Notes: a model not told the origin generated them from the sequence alone. 64,000 bases of DNA from Undibacterium sp. 5I1 (GCF_034314085.1 NZ_JAVIWI010000001.1:248001-312000), one strand, 5' to 3'. Numbered from the stretch's first letter, positions 1-9,644 are shown. A program made the numbers and translations.

Positions 1-5
1 GAGCA

Positions 6-30
6 GCCCAGTTTTTTCTTGGGCGTTTGT
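6..30 (+). terminator. possible terminator of a gene left of the window
   Basis: A short GCCCA/TGGGC stem with a T-rich loop is followed by GTTTGTT. It could end a plus-strand gene upstream of the window. The stem is only 5 bp, so support is weak. Confidence 0.3.
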
Positions 31-64
31 TAATTGACCGGTGGCAGCTCTAAGAATCACAGCT

Positions 65-1306
65 TTAAGAGCGACGATACAGATCAGGAATTTTTTTACG
101 GCTTAAGATCATCATCCCCAAACTACCTATGCCAAGTAATAACCAGTTAAGTATAGGTATATGCATGGTTTGAGCAAGATCAAACAGCACACCGCCAGCG
201 AGGCTACCGATCATTGTCCCTGTGCTTTGATAAAAAATCTGTTGCGACATCAATTTGCCGGTGTCTTCCGACGATCTTGTCGAATGTCGTGCAATAAGGA
301 CATCAAATGAGGGGCCGTAAAATACTTGTGCAAATGAAAGCAAAATTGCAGAAATGATGACGGCACTGCTGTGGCCACCAGCGAACACCATCAGAGCAAA
401 ACTAGCAAACAGGCAACTGTAGCCAATCTGCAAGAAGCGGAAATGATCGCGTATCCGCACGGCTCGTTTAGACACCGGTATCTGGAAGAAGATGATGACC
501 AGTGCCGCCAGCCAAAATGGGGTGGAGACAGGAATACCTGGAGTGAACTTAGGAATGTGCAGGCTAAAGCCAATCATAGGCTGGACCGCAAAGCACCAGA
601 ATACGGCATTTGACACCATAAACAGCCGTGGCAGTGTTTTTGATGGCGTGACTGATAGCGCTGAATCTGCTTGATTATTTGCAGTGACCGATGCAGCTTG
701 TTTGACTGCCAGCACGGCAAGATAGTCCGTCTCATGCGCAGCAATCGCGCGCATGGCATACAACATAAATATGGCATAAGCGATAAACGTGATCAGCACA
801 ATCAAGAACACGATTTTAAGGCTATGCACCGGCACCCAACCCGCCATCAGATATCCCAGCACCAAGCCCATTCGTATGGCAAAGGCTAGACGACTAAATA
901 AAGACGACTGATCTAATTCTTTTAACTTCAGTAAATAATTTTTCAGCCCAGGAAAAGACAATCCGCTTCCCAATCCAGCCAGTACCGCAAACAAGGCCAA
1001 AGCCCAGGCCTGATGTAAATACGCCATGCAATACAGGGCAAGCCCCTCCAGCAAGATATTGCCTGTGACAGAAAATGGATGATTCGCCAGCTTGGGATAG
1101 CGGCTACCCAAATGCGAGCCGATGACACGACCAAAATTCAAGCCAAACAGAATCGATGCGGCCCAAGTGCCAGAAAAGGATTTACCTGTTTCCGACACAA
1201 TCAATGGCGTGTACAACGCCACCCCAGCAGAGGCCAGCGCAACGCCGACATAAATTAGATAGGAATTAAAAACAGAATTAAACGGCTTGGTTTGCATGAG
1301 CTTCAA
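65..1306 (-). CDS. MFS transporter
   Basis: This 413-residue protein is almost entirely hydrophobic, with about 12 predicted membrane segments. A polar central loop (roughly residues 185-225) separates two six-helix halves, as in the major facilitator superfamily. Short basic stretches between helices (for example SKRAVRIRDHF after the seventh or eighth helix) fit cytoplasmic loops. The sequence gives no substrate clue, and there is no neighbouring catabolic gene. It is divergent from the small membrane protein at 1432. The first ATG is kept as start because the N-terminus is short and basic before the first helix. The family call is secure; drug efflux or metabolite export are both possible. 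Confidence 0.8.
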   Translation of the reverse strand: MKLMQTKPFNSVFNSYLIYVGVALASAGVALYTPLIVSETGKSFSGTWAASILFGLNFGRVIGSHLGSRYPKLANHPFSVTGNILLEGLALYCMAYLHQAWALALFAVLAGLGSGLSFPGLKNYLLKLKELDQSSLFSRLAFAIRMGLVLGYLMAGWVPVHSLKIVFLIVLITFIAYAIFMLYAMRAIAAHETDYLAVLAVKQAASVTANNQADSALSVTPSKTLPRLFMVSNAVFWCFAVQPMIGFSLHIPKFTPGIPVSTPFWLAALVIIFFQIPVSKRAVRIRDHFRFLQIGYSCLFASFALMVFAGGHSSAVIISAILLSFAQVFYGPSFDVLIARHSTRSSEDTGKLMSQQIFYQSTGTMIGSLAGGVLFDLAQTMHIPILNWLLLGIGSLGMMILSRKKIPDLYRRS

Positions 1307-1431
1307 TAAAGTCGTTTATGCGTCTGGTGTGATGCAGTTCACATAAAGCAGAGTTTGACAGACGAGGCCAGATAGATTATCTGTTGGCTGTGACGAAATA
1401 AAACAAAACAAAAAACCCAACCGGAGACAAC

Positions 1432-1863
1432 ATGATCCAGCGCTATATCAAAATCATCCTCTACATCGCTGGTGGCATTATGCTGCTGGCAGGCCTACAG
1501 TTTATCGTACCCTTACCCCTATTGCAGGCACAACAATTGGTTGTAAGCGATAGCGCAGGCATATTATTCGCCCGCCATTGGAGTTTATTGGTCGCTTGTC
1601 TGGGTGGCTTATTGATTTATTCCGCCAGGCACCCTGAATGTCGCATTCCCATTATTGTCGCCGTCACGGTAGAAAAAATCGGTTTGGTCGGCGTACTGCT
1701 GATGAGCCTGAACGACGCTGCCTTGAAGCCAATGCTGCCTGTGATTGTATTGGACGGTGGTTTTGTGATTTTGTTTTTGATTTATTTATTCGGGCGGAAT
1801 GGTAGCAGCGAGGTTGATAAGGACAACGATGACAAGATTCGCGTTAAATCATCTGTGCCATAG
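1432..1863 (+). CDS. small four-helix membrane protein, unknown function
   Basis: A 143-residue protein with four hydrophobic segments (about 8-28, 47-63, 72-92, 101-121) and a charged, Asp/Lys-rich cytoplasmic-type tail. It has a Shine-Dalgarno-like CGGAG seven bases before the ATG. I do not recognise the family; the size and topology resemble small DoxX/DUF4345-type membrane proteins, but no diagnostic motif is visible. Its stop codon is only 5 bp from the stop of the convergent LytTR regulator, with no obvious terminator between them. Confidence 0.65.
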   Translation: MIQRYIKIILYIAGGIMLLAGLQFIVPLPLLQAQQLVVSDSAGILFARHWSLLVACLGGLLIYSARHPECRIPIIVAVTVEKIGLVGVLLMSLNDAALKPMLPVIVLDGGFVILFLIYLFGRNGSSEVDKDNDDKIRVKSSVP

Positions 1864-1868
1864 CAAAA

Positions 1869-2660
1869 TTACATTTGCCTGAACCGATGCTGAAAAGCTT
1901 GCGATACGGTTTGCCATTCGGCCTCATTCATTAGTTTCAGCACAAGGCCATTATCTTGTCTTTGCAATGTATCAATGGCCGCGACGCTGACGATGGCACT
2001 ACGCGATATTTGCCAGAATTTTTCTGGGTCTAGTTGCAGCATCAGGTCCTTGATCGTGGTACGGATCAACGCTTCAAATTTGTTGGTGACGACCTTGGTA
2101 TATTTGGCATCTGCCCGAAAGCATTGCACGTCATTTATATTGATAATACGCAACTGTGTGCCGCTAGACGCCTGTATCCATTTCAACGGAATAGGATTTG
2201 GCTCGCCCTTTTTTTGTTCTTGCTGTTGTTCTGATATAGCAAAACTTGCGAGTGGGGTGGCTAGCTTTTCTTGCAATCGTTGTACCGTCACCGCCAGTCG
2301 GGTCAAATCAAGAGGCTTGAGGAGATAGTCAACCGCACCTTGATCAAACGCCTGTATTGCATACTCATTGTATGCCGTCAAAAAGACAATATGACAACGT
2401 TGCGCCGCAAGGCGTGCCACGTCAACGCCAGATAAACCTGGCATGCGTACATCTAAAAAAGCGATGTCAGGTTGATGCTCCTGAAGTAACCTCATCGCAT
2501 TAATACCATCTGCTGCTTCTGCAACAATCTCTAATTCTGGCCATAACAAAGTTAAGGCTTTGCGTAACTCGGTTCGCAATAAACTCTCGTCCTCCGCCAA
2601 GAGGGCGCGCCGCGCTTTAGCGTTGGCTTGGAGGATGGTAGTGGTTTGTGTCAAACGCAT
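1869..2660 (-). CDS. LytTR-family response regulator
   Basis: DNA-binding response regulator of 263 residues. An N-terminal receiver (about 18-135) carries the acidic pair E23/D24, phosphoacceptor D70 in AFLDVRMPG, T95 and K115, so it looks fully active. A Gln/Lys-rich linker (QQQEQKK) leads to a C-terminal LytTR domain (about 165-260) with the typical FRADAKYTKV and FWQISRSAIV motifs. It starts 6 bp after the stop of the cognate kinase and is therefore co-transcribed with it. Members of this family regulate exopolysaccharide, alginate or export genes; the target here is unknown. The first 17 residues precede the receiver, so the true start could be slightly internal. Confidence 0.9.
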   Translation of the reverse strand: MRLTQTTTILQANAKARRALLAEDESLLRTELRKALTLLWPELEIVAEAADGINAMRLLQEHQPDIAFLDVRMPGLSGVDVARLAAQRCHIVFLTAYNEYAIQAFDQGAVDYLLKPLDLTRLAVTVQRLQEKLATPLASFAISEQQQEQKKGEPNPIPLKWIQASSGTQLRIININDVQCFRADAKYTKVVTNKFEALIRTTIKDLMLQLDPEKFWQISRSAIVSVAAIDTLQRQDNGLVLKLMNEAEWQTVSQAFQHRFRQM

Positions 2661-2666
2661 ACCGCG

Positions 2667-3722
2667 CTATACCTTCAGTTCGTTTTGGATGGGAAGCCTA
2701 ATCGTCGCAATCACACCAGATGGTAGTCGTGCCGCTAAGCTCAATTCAGCACTTGTTTCGGTACTTTCATCATCGCCTTGGCCGTACAGCGTTTGCAAAC
2801 GCTCTTGCAGATTGATCAGACCAACGCCGTTACCCAACTCTGCTTGGAAGCCCGCACCATCATCGCTGACTGTGATCGTCAATATGCTGGCGTCCACAAC
2901 TGCGTTTATCTGCAAATGTCCACCTCTCAGTTGTGGCTCTATCCCATGTTCAATCGCGTTTTCTACCAAGGTCATCACACACAAGGGCGGGATAGCGCAA
3001 GCACGTGCAGCCTCTGATGCGTCTATCGTAAATTGCAATCGTTCACCCAGGCGAATTTTCATAATATCGAGGTAGGCTTTAGCGCGTTCCAACTCTTGCC
3101 CCAGCGTCGTCGTATTTGCGCGCAAATCGGGCATTGCCGCGCGCAGGTAGACGTTTAGATGATTTAACATCGCCTCCGCTGCGACTGCATCGTCACGTAT
3201 CAATACGCGTGCATTTGCCAAAGTATTATATAAAAAATGCGGTTCTATCTGACCTTGCAATGCAGCTAAACGCGCCTCCAGCAATTGACGCTCCACAGCG
3301 TGTGTTGCTTGGGCTTTGGCGAGTGTGGCGTGCTCTTTGTACGAGATTTCGGCAGAGATTGCTGCGGGTAAAATAGTTGCTGTTAATAACACTAGTAGCA
3401 AGCTTGGCATAATCCAGTCCGCATGTCTGATTCGTAACATAGGCCATAACGTTTTTTCTATCAACAATCCGCTGGCGATCGCCACCGTCATTAAAAAGCA
3501 CAACCCCATCCAATACAAAGTTGGACTACATTGTCTGCGTTTGCTTAACAGGATAATCAAGAAAACTTTTGCAATACTAAACGTCAGTAATAGTGCAACC
3601 AAATCCGCCAGCCACGCAGCACGGTGGCTGAGTACCATGCCGATCAGTATCAATATAGTTGATGCCAAGACGGGCAAGAATGGCCAGTCTTGGTGTGCGG
3701 ATGGACGTAACAAAGTCGGCAT
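2667..3722 (-). CDS. LytS/YpdA-type sensor histidine kinase
   Basis: Membrane kinase of 351 residues. About four hydrophobic segments occupy residues 14-125. A short coiled linker precedes the His_kinase (PF06580-like) motif QGQIEPHFLYNTLAN with phosphorylatable H162. The ATPase domain shows the N-box VENAIEHGIEPQ and G-box SDDGAGF. This is the classic partner of LytTR regulators, and the regulator gene follows 6 bp downstream. The start is 2 bp after the stop of the exported protein upstream, so all three genes probably form one operon. There is no periplasmic sensor domain, so sensing likely occurs in the membrane. Confidence 0.9.
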   Translation of the reverse strand: MPTLLRPSAHQDWPFLPVLASTILILIGMVLSHRAAWLADLVALLLTFSIAKVFLIILLSKRRQCSPTLYWMGLCFLMTVAIASGLLIEKTLWPMLRIRHADWIMPSLLLVLLTATILPAAISAEISYKEHATLAKAQATHAVERQLLEARLAALQGQIEPHFLYNTLANARVLIRDDAVAAEAMLNHLNVYLRAAMPDLRANTTTLGQELERAKAYLDIMKIRLGERLQFTIDASEAARACAIPPLCVMTLVENAIEHGIEPQLRGGHLQINAVVDASILTITVSDDGAGFQAELGNGVGLINLQERLQTLYGQGDDESTETSAELSLAARLPSGVIATIRLPIQNELKV

Positions 3723-3724
3723 TG

Positions 3725-4330
3725 TTATTCAGTAAAGTTCAGATTACGTGGCGGCTCAAGTCTCAGACCTGATCGGTATGTTGGTATCGGGAATTTATCA
3801 GGTGTCGGTGAAAGCGCATGCTTTTCTAACTTTAAGTCTCGTACCCAAATTTTCCCCTGGGAGGCGAGCGCAATACCGATCTCAAATTGATTACGGTATG
3901 CATCAGTGCTCTGGGGTAAATAGGATTTGAGAATGATTTTCTCCCATCCTCGTCCATCTGGAATCACTTGCACCTTCATTTCCAAATCGCCGCCTGAGCG
4001 CATGTGGCGTAACCAGATTTTATTTTTCGCAGCGCCAGTTGCGCGAGCCATCAAGCTAAATTCAATGACTTGTCCCTGATAATCAGTGCCATCGATCGTT
4101 TGGGTAATTGCTGCAACCTCGTCGCTTGGCTGACCTCTGCTGGTGATATATAAAGCTGGATGCTCCTTGCTGCCTTCGTCAGTATCAATACCGATCTCAT
4201 ATTTATCATTGTCGGTTGGTCCCCACACAGTCCAACCCGCAGGATTACCGATCCTGATCGGGTCTGCAAATGAGGTGTTGAGCGCAACCGCTACGATGGT
4301 CGCTACTAGAATAATTTTCAGATGTTTCAT
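3725..4330 (-). CDS. exported protein of unknown function, first gene of the LytS/LytR operon
   Basis: The ATG at 4330 is chosen over an upstream ATG at 4375 because it follows a good ribosome site (GGAGAA) and begins a clean signal peptide (KHLKIILVATIVAVALNTSFA). The mature part, about 180 residues, is rich in beta-strand patterns with GWTVWG, RGWEKIILKSYLP and KIWVRDLKLEK. This resembles carbohydrate-binding or jelly-roll folds in which a WVRDL strand closes the sandwich; that is inference from pattern, not a recognised family. Placement 2 bp before the kinase gene suggests that it is an accessory ligand-binding or co-regulated protein. Confidence 0.65.
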   Translation of the reverse strand: MKHLKIILVATIVAVALNTSFADPIRIGNPAGWTVWGPTDNDKYEIGIDTDEGSKEHPALYITSRGQPSDEVAAITQTIDGTDYQGQVIEFSLMARATGAAKNKIWLRHMRSGGDLEMKVQVIPDGRGWEKIILKSYLPQSTDAYRNQFEIGIALASQGKIWVRDLKLEKHALSPTPDKFPIPTYRSGLRLEPPRNLNFTE

Positions 4331-4462
4331 CGCCGCTTCTCCTTGTTGTTTAATGACCGAAACAAGTTTATGCATTTGCTAGTTACCTCACATTTTGTTT
4401 GCGATAAAGACATCGGATTACGCGATAAGAGCAGGGCTTTAACCGATAAACGTTTATCTGAA

Positions 4463-5650
4463 TTAAGTTGAGCGGGAATTCTTGATCAGTATTGAATTTA
4501 GCACTTTAGTATTCCCTGACTCTGTACGCTTTACAAAATTAGTCGGGAAAAATCGATTACGCAATTTCATAAATGGAGTTTCTACCAGAGTAAATAGCAG
4601 CCATCCGCCGATCAGACTGGCGACAAACATCACACCAATTCCACTAGCGCTAGTTACGCTTATCCCTATGCTGTTTAAGGGGTTGATTAGTACATTCATC
4701 AATGGCTTATGTACCAGATATAAGGCGTAAGACCAGATTGCTAACTTAGCTGCGCCAGGAATACGAAGCCGATACAGCCAAGAGACGGGACTAAGTGCCG
4801 CTACCGTTAATAAAGCAAAACTGATCGCCAGCAGGCTATAACCAAAAGCGGTGGTGAACCATAAAAATCCCTGACCATCGACGTAGTTGTAATTGGTAAA
4901 TAAGTAGAGGCTAAAAAAACACAACCCAATACCACCGAGTAAAGTTGTTCGCCCACATGCTTGCGTTCGCTGCCATGCGGCAGGATGGAAGTTCTTTAGC
5001 ATCGCTATTGCAACACCGGGTAACAACTCATCAAACCGACATAAGCTGGAATAATAAATATTGACGTAATACAGACCGCCATCGCTGCCAACATCGCGCC
5101 ACATCCAACTTCGTATTAACACTGCAATAGTCATCAAACCGATCAATAATATCCAACCGGCTTTGAGCGATTTTCGCAGGCGATGTACTAGTAAGGCGAT
5201 GGCTGGCAACAACAGATAAAACTGCTCTTCGACGCATAGGGACCAGGCATGAGAAAACGCCGAACCAGGACGCAAGTTAAAATTTTGCGTAAAGCTTAAA
5301 AATTTCCACAAAGGTGTAACAGGATTCCCACCGACGGCAAGAGGAAACAATAAATACACTGCCAATATCACGTAAAAGTTGGGCAACGTTCGCAAGGCTC
5401 TGCGGATATAAAACATCTTTAGCGAAAACGAATGACCCGATTGCATTGCTGAAAAAATCTGATTGCCGATCAGATAGCCGCTCAGCACAAAAAATAAATC
5501 GACGCCGGCCCAGCCAATTTGACTCAAGCTACCGAAGCTCGCCTCATGACTGACAAAGACCATGTAGTGATACATAAATACCAGCAAAATTGCAATCGCA
5601 CGTAAGGTATCCAGTCCATTGATGCGGCTGGAAGAAGAGGTCATTGTCAT
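4463..5650 (-). CDS. OafA/YrhL-type acyltransferase (acyltransferase family 3)
   Basis: Integral membrane acyltransferase of 395 residues with about 10 hydrophobic helices. It has the family signature near the N-terminus: RINGLDTLRAIAILLVFMYH, with the conserved Arg-Ala-Ile and the His after the first helix. Further motifs are GWAGVDLFFVLSGYLI and HAWSLCVEEQFYLLLP. Such enzymes O-acylate lipopolysaccharide, peptidoglycan or exopolysaccharide sugars at the membrane. It has no adjacent polysaccharide cluster. It is about 130 bp upstream of the exported protein in the same direction and may or may not share its transcript. Confidence 0.9.
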   Translation of the reverse strand: MTMTSSSSRINGLDTLRAIAILLVFMYHYMVFVSHEASFGSLSQIGWAGVDLFFVLSGYLIGNQIFSAMQSGHSFSLKMFYIRRALRTLPNFYVILAVYLLFPLAVGGNPVTPLWKFLSFTQNFNLRPGSAFSHAWSLCVEEQFYLLLPAIALLVHRLRKSLKAGWILLIGLMTIAVLIRSWMWRDVGSDGGLYYVNIYYSSLCRFDELLPGVAIAMLKNFHPAAWQRTQACGRTTLLGGIGLCFFSLYLFTNYNYVDGQGFLWFTTAFGYSLLAISFALLTVAALSPVSWLYRLRIPGAAKLAIWSYALYLVHKPLMNVLINPLNSIGISVTSASGIGVMFVASLIGGWLLFTLVETPFMKLRNRFFPTNFVKRTESGNTKVLNSILIKNSRST

Positions 5651-6204
5651 GGAAAAGTAAAATGAAAAAGTTCAGAGCAGGCTACTTAAATCAACACGAA
5701 AATATGTCTGTATCTCAGTAAATAAACCAGGAAGAAACAACATCAGCAGCGTATCAGTAAGCGAATGCTTTATGGTGATTTTGGCTAACTATTTTTACAG
5801 CAAAATTCTTATTTCTGGGACGAATTGGATAAGCGTTTTTCAGGGATGCTTTAAGTTTCAACATGCCTGCATATTGAGTGATTCCAAGGCTGCATTATGT
5901 CGACCAGTTGTCGCAGTAATGATAAAAACCTGAGTAAAAATGAACTTCGATCTCATTTTTTAGAAATTTCGCTAAGATCATCCATATAAAATAAGGCTTA
6001 CAAGCCATTTTTGCTCTGTAAGCCTTATTTATATTGGACATCTAAATCAGAAATTTTTTTAAAATCTTTTATTCATAACGAAGGCCATTAGTAACAATGC
6101 AAATTCTAAGCATGTCATTCCCGCGTGTCTCAAGCAGGATTGGTAAGAAAAATAGCTTTATGCGCAATGTTGTAGGTCGACTCAAGAGTTTTTATAAATT
6201 CCCA
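5651..6204. other. gene-free stretch between acyltransferase and PLP lyase
   Basis: No ORF with coding character was found in these 554 bases. The stretch is AT-rich and contains the hairpin at 5982-6037, described separately. The acyltransferase promoter should lie in the left part. Confidence 0.6.
5982..6037. repeat. long hairpin with TAAGGCTTAC arms, relative of 28425-28484
   Basis: Inverted repeat with a perfect 13-bp inner stem, AAATAAGGCTTAC paired with GTAAGCCTTATTT. The stem continues imperfectly to CCATATA and TATATTGG. The loop is 16 nt. It lies about 170 bp past the stop of the lyase gene (minus strand) and shares GGCTTAC/GTAAGCC and TTGGAC flanks with the perfect hairpin at 28425. 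A terminator role is possible, but the poly-T is short. Confidence 0.6.
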
Positions 6205-7305
6205 TCAAAGCTTTTCCAAAATTTTCTCTACAAATAACGTAAGCGCGTTCTTCACATCAACGTCCTTCATCGCTAACAGTTGATCGCCGATATACCATTC
6301 AAACATGCATTGTTCTGGCAGTGCCGTGTGCACGGCATTGCCGAATAACCAGATGCCATGTTCGTGCGCGATCTGGTTGCGGATGTCGGTTGCACGTTCT
6401 TTATTGACGGGTAAATACAGGTGCAACATATTGGATTGAGGCTGCACTGGATTGGCTTTTAATTGTGGAAAATCTGCCAGCAGTTGATACAGCCATTGTG
6501 TACGCTGGAATAGGGCCGGCATGTCGTCCAGACGCTGATCAAATTGCATCGCTGCTGCCACGACGTAGGGCGAGCGGCGGAATACATTGCCGCCTTGCCT
6601 TTGCATCCAGACCCGTGCCTGATCGATCAGAGATTTACCGCCTAGTAGCATCGCGCCGCCGAGACCGCCTATGCCTTTATAAAACGAGACATACACAGAA
6701 TCAAAACCTTCCGCGATCTCGCGCAAAGGCTGAGCAAATCCGCTTTGTGCTTCCCACAAGCGGGCGCCGTCCATGTGTAGATGAATATTCTCTTGCTGGC
6801 AGTAGGACTTGATGTCCTGAAGTTGTTGCCAGCTAGGGAGTTGCCCGCCGATTTCTCGCATGGGTAATTCGTATTGAACGGCACCGATTTTTTCCGGTAT
6901 CGCCTTGAGATCGTCTACTGTCCAGGGGCGATATGGATTGCCGATTCTGAGGGCATTAAAGTGGCGAAGCAATTCATGATTGCTGTTTTCATGGATAAAA
7001 ATATGTGAACTTGGATGTAAGCCCACCAAATTGTTGCCACGTTCGGCACAAGCGAGTCGCAAGGTGGTGACTTGTGTCATGGTGCCGGTGATGCAAAATA
7101 AGGCGGCTTCTTTACCTAATAGCTGAGCGATTTTTTGTTCAAAGTGTTGGACTAATTCACCCTCACCATAAGTGTCATGCAAGACATGGTTGGCTTCGCA
7201 CCATTGCGCCATGGCGGCAAACTGTTCCGCTGGCGGTAGTTGACGGTGACCGGGGAGGATGGTGTGACAGCTCAGGCGTAAAGCGGCGATTTCGGCGTTG
7301 GTCAA
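6205..7305 (-). CDS. PLP-dependent beta-eliminating lyase / threonine aldolase-like
   Basis: Fold-type I PLP enzyme of 366 residues. Visible motifs are FCITGTMTQVTTLRLA (phosphate-binding region, about 71-86), HMDGARLWEA with the cofactor-binding Asp at about 179, and VYVSFYKGIGGLGGAML with the Schiff-base lysine K210. The order matches low-specificity L-threonine aldolases (PF01212), which cleave threonine or allo-threonine to glycine and acetaldehyde. The length is slightly greater than the usual 330-350. A related beta-hydroxy amino acid lyase is possible. It is monocistronic and divergent from the M14 peptidase. Confidence 0.8.
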   Translation of the reverse strand: MTNAEIAALRLSCHTILPGHRQLPPAEQFAAMAQWCEANHVLHDTYGEGELVQHFEQKIAQLLGKEAALFCITGTMTQVTTLRLACAERGNNLVGLHPSSHIFIHENSNHELLRHFNALRIGNPYRPWTVDDLKAIPEKIGAVQYELPMREIGGQLPSWQQLQDIKSYCQQENIHLHMDGARLWEAQSGFAQPLREIAEGFDSVYVSFYKGIGGLGGAMLLGGKSLIDQARVWMQRQGGNVFRRSPYVVAAAMQFDQRLDDMPALFQRTQWLYQLLADFPQLKANPVQPQSNMLHLYLPVNKERATDIRNQIAHEHGIWLFGNAVHTALPEQCMFEWYIGDQLLAMKDVDVKNALTLFVEKILEKL

Positions 7306-7510
7306 GATGAGGCTCCTGGGGCGTTGTGGGTTGATGTATTTTACGTGATTCGTGACTGTGCGAGATTTGCCTGTATACCAAGATAATATCGCTCGCTACC
7401 AGTCTAATTCAGGCAAAATCACGGTAGTTATTTTTCCTAACGTATCTAATTGATCATCACGGGATGCGTGCTGCATACCTTGGATACCTTCTTCACCTTG
7501 GACGCTCACT

Positions 7511-9202
7511 ATGTCAACAGACCTGCAAATACCTTACGAACTCGGTAATCAAAACCAAACGACGACCTGGGATCAGTGTATTGGCTTTTATCAAAAGCTG
7601 GCATCCACTTTTCCTCATGTCTTGCACTTCAGTCAGATTGGCATCTCGGATGCCGGTGTGCCTATTCATGCTGGTGTAGTGACTGCGGATGGCGTATTTG
7701 ATCGTGAGCAGATCAAGCATGAACAGCGTCCGGTATTTTTTAATAATAACGGTATTCACCCCGGTGAGCCCGAAGGTATTGATGCCTGTATGGCGCTGGT
7801 GCGCGACTGGTGTGTGATGCCAGAGCGGTTGGCGCAACTAGGTCGTACCGCGTTTATTTTTATTCCGATTTATAACGTGGATGGTTGCCACAATCGTCAA
7901 AACACATCGCGGGTGAATCAAGACGGTCCCGAGTTGTTTGGATTCCGCGGGAATAGTCTGCATCTGGATTTGAACCGTGATTTCATTAAGTGCGACAGCT
8001 TGAATGCGCAAGTGTTTAACCAATTTTTTACCGCTTGGGACCCAGATGTGATGGTGGATACACACACCTCCAACGGGGCAGATTATCCTTACACGATGAC
8101 CTTGATCCATACCCAAACAGATAAACTCGGCGGCGATCTGGGGCAGTTTTTGCGTGAGCAGATGCTGCCAGTGATGTTTGCAGATATGGCGCAACGCGGC
8201 TGGCCGACTTGTCCTTATGTGAATCCTGTCAAAGAGAGTCCTGATCAAGGGATAGAAGAGTTTTTAGAAACTGCGCGATTCTCTACGGGCTACGCCGCTT
8301 TGCATCACACCATCGGTTTTATGCCAGAAACGCATATGCTAAAACCCTTCGCCGATCGCTACGCATCCATGCGCGCTCTAGTCGAAGTCGCGTTGGAGTT
8401 CACCATCAAGCACGCAGAACAAATCCAGCAATTGCGTGACGCCGCCAAACAACAAGGAAAAAAACGCAGTCATTGGCCGGTGAAATGGCGCCGGGATGAC
8501 GAGCATGTCTCGACGGTTCGTTTTAAAGGCTATGAGGCTTGCCACAAGCCCAGTGCATTAGGCGACTACAGTCGTTTGTACTACGACAAACATCAAGCAT
8601 GGGAAAAGGATATTCCTTACTTCAATCATTTCAAGCCAGAAGTCGTAGTCCCTGCGCCGATTGCCTATGTCGTACCCCAGCAATGGCGCGCTGCGATTGA
8701 GCGCTTGCAGTGGAATGGCGTCAAGATCGAGCGAATTGCCAGTGACCGCATTGTGCAGGCGCAGACCTACCAAATTCGTTCAGTTACATCGCGCCCACAT
8801 GCCTATGAAGGTCATTTATTTCATGACGACATGGAGCTGAGCACGCAGACTGGCACCCATCAGATCAAGGCGGGTGATATCTGGATTACGCTGGATCAGG
8901 ACCAAGCGCGGTATGCGGTCGAAACCTTGGAGCCACAGGCACATGACAGCTTTTTCCGTTGGGGATTTTTTAATAGCGTATTAGAGAAGAAAGAAGCTTT
9001 CTCCGATTATGTATTTGAAGATCTGGCAGAAGAATTACTCCGTGAGGAGCCAGTATTGGCTACGCAATTCGCTACATGGAAAGCAGATCATCCCCAGCTA
9101 TTGAACGACCAGAATGCCGTGCTGAGTTTTATTTTTGCGCATTGCCAGCGGTATGCAGAGCCAGAGTGGCGCCGTTACCCGGTGCTGGCGATATTTGCTT
9201 AA
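7511..9202 (+). CDS. M14-family zinc carboxypeptidase-like protein
   Basis: A 563-residue protein. The first 300 residues match M14 metallopeptidases: zinc ligands H83 and E86 in GIHPGEPEG, substrate-binding N155/R156 in LDLNRDF, third zinc ligand H185 in VDTHTSNG, and the presumed catalytic Glu at about 273 in MPETHMLKP. The remaining 260 residues are extra, with beta-rich YEGHLFHDDMEL and KAGDIWITLDQDQARY stretches, probably a C-terminal accessory domain. No signal peptide is seen, so it is probably cytoplasmic. It may cleave peptides or amino-acyl conjugates; the substrate is unknown. The 80-bp repeat R1 starts 30 bp after its stop. Confidence 0.8.
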   Translation: MSTDLQIPYELGNQNQTTTWDQCIGFYQKLASTFPHVLHFSQIGISDAGVPIHAGVVTADGVFDREQIKHEQRPVFFNNNGIHPGEPEGIDACMALVRDWCVMPERLAQLGRTAFIFIPIYNVDGCHNRQNTSRVNQDGPELFGFRGNSLHLDLNRDFIKCDSLNAQVFNQFFTAWDPDVMVDTHTSNGADYPYTMTLIHTQTDKLGGDLGQFLREQMLPVMFADMAQRGWPTCPYVNPVKESPDQGIEEFLETARFSTGYAALHHTIGFMPETHMLKPFADRYASMRALVEVALEFTIKHAEQIQQLRDAAKQQGKKRSHWPVKWRRDDEHVSTVRFKGYEACHKPSALGDYSRLYYDKHQAWEKDIPYFNHFKPEVVVPAPIAYVVPQQWRAAIERLQWNGVKIERIASDRIVQAQTYQIRSVTSRPHAYEGHLFHDDMELSTQTGTHQIKAGDIWITLDQDQARYAVETLEPQAHDSFFRWGFFNSVLEKKEAFSDYVFEDLAEELLREEPVLATQFATWKADHPQLLNDQNAVLSFIFAHCQRYAEPEWRRYPVLAIFA

Positions 9203-9231
9203 GCCCCTCTTTTTCTATAGATGGTTTATGC

Positions 9232-9311
9232 ATACTCCTTGTTAGTATATTTAATCGACCAAGTAATTATTGGTATATAAGGCGATTTTTGAAAAAATTA
9301 TGGGGAGTATA
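9232..9311 (+). repeat. 80-bp dispersed element, copy R1
   Basis: Starts ATAC-N9-GTAT (17 nt), then a weaker central stem ACCA/TGGT, then ATAAGGCGATTTTT, and ends GGGGAGTAT. It is oriented with the upstream M14 peptidase gene. Compared with other copies, one central base pair is T-A elsewhere and A-T here. Confidence 0.85.
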
Positions 9312-9426
9312 CGAAATTATCTCTATTTTTGACTAGATGGAATTTCTGCTAAAAAGAAAAAATAATCATAGAAACGTATCGAGTGCAAAGTAAGCGAGAT
9401 TGCCTTTTGCGCTTTGTGCATTTTCG

Positions 9427-9456
9427 CTGAGCGTGTTTTTACGGCGCTCAGTTTTT
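9427..9456 (+). terminator. rho-independent terminator after M14 peptidase
   Basis: A perfect 7-bp stem, CTGAGCG paired with CGCTCAG, with an 11-nt loop, is followed by TTTTT. It probably ends the transcript that includes the peptidase and repeat R1. Confidence 0.65.
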
Positions 9457-9457
9457 C

Positions 9458-9496
9458 ACTTAGCTATTCAACTTAGCTACTCAACTTAGTTAGTCA
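9458..9496. repeat. 13-bp tandem repeat, three units
   Basis: Three adjacent units: acttagctattca, acttagctactca and acttagttagtca. The last two units differ from the first by one and three bases. Confidence 0.8.
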
Positions 9497-9644
9497 ACCA
9501 AGTGAGCCTAATTGCTTAGCCAAAACACGTACTGAATCAGTGCACGATCAAGCTGTTGTTTAGCAACACGTTTGAACCTGCCGCTGTGACAGCAAAACGC
9601 AATTTCTGTTTAATCCTTCATCGTTGTTGTGGTATTTTGTTGCG

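Larger units (their letters stand above)
9203..9644. other. intergenic region with repeat, terminator and tandem repeat
   Basis: It holds, in order, the 80-bp repeat R1 (9232-9311), a terminator hairpin (9427-9456) and a 13-bp tandem repeat (9458-9496). About 150 bp follow that should contain the promoter of the patatin-like gene. No coding signal was seen. Confidence 0.6.

Noticed and set aside
3226-3513. Minus-strand ORF of 95 codons within the LytS-type kinase gene
   Set aside because: It is a shadow frame of the kinase gene, which has all its catalytic motifs.
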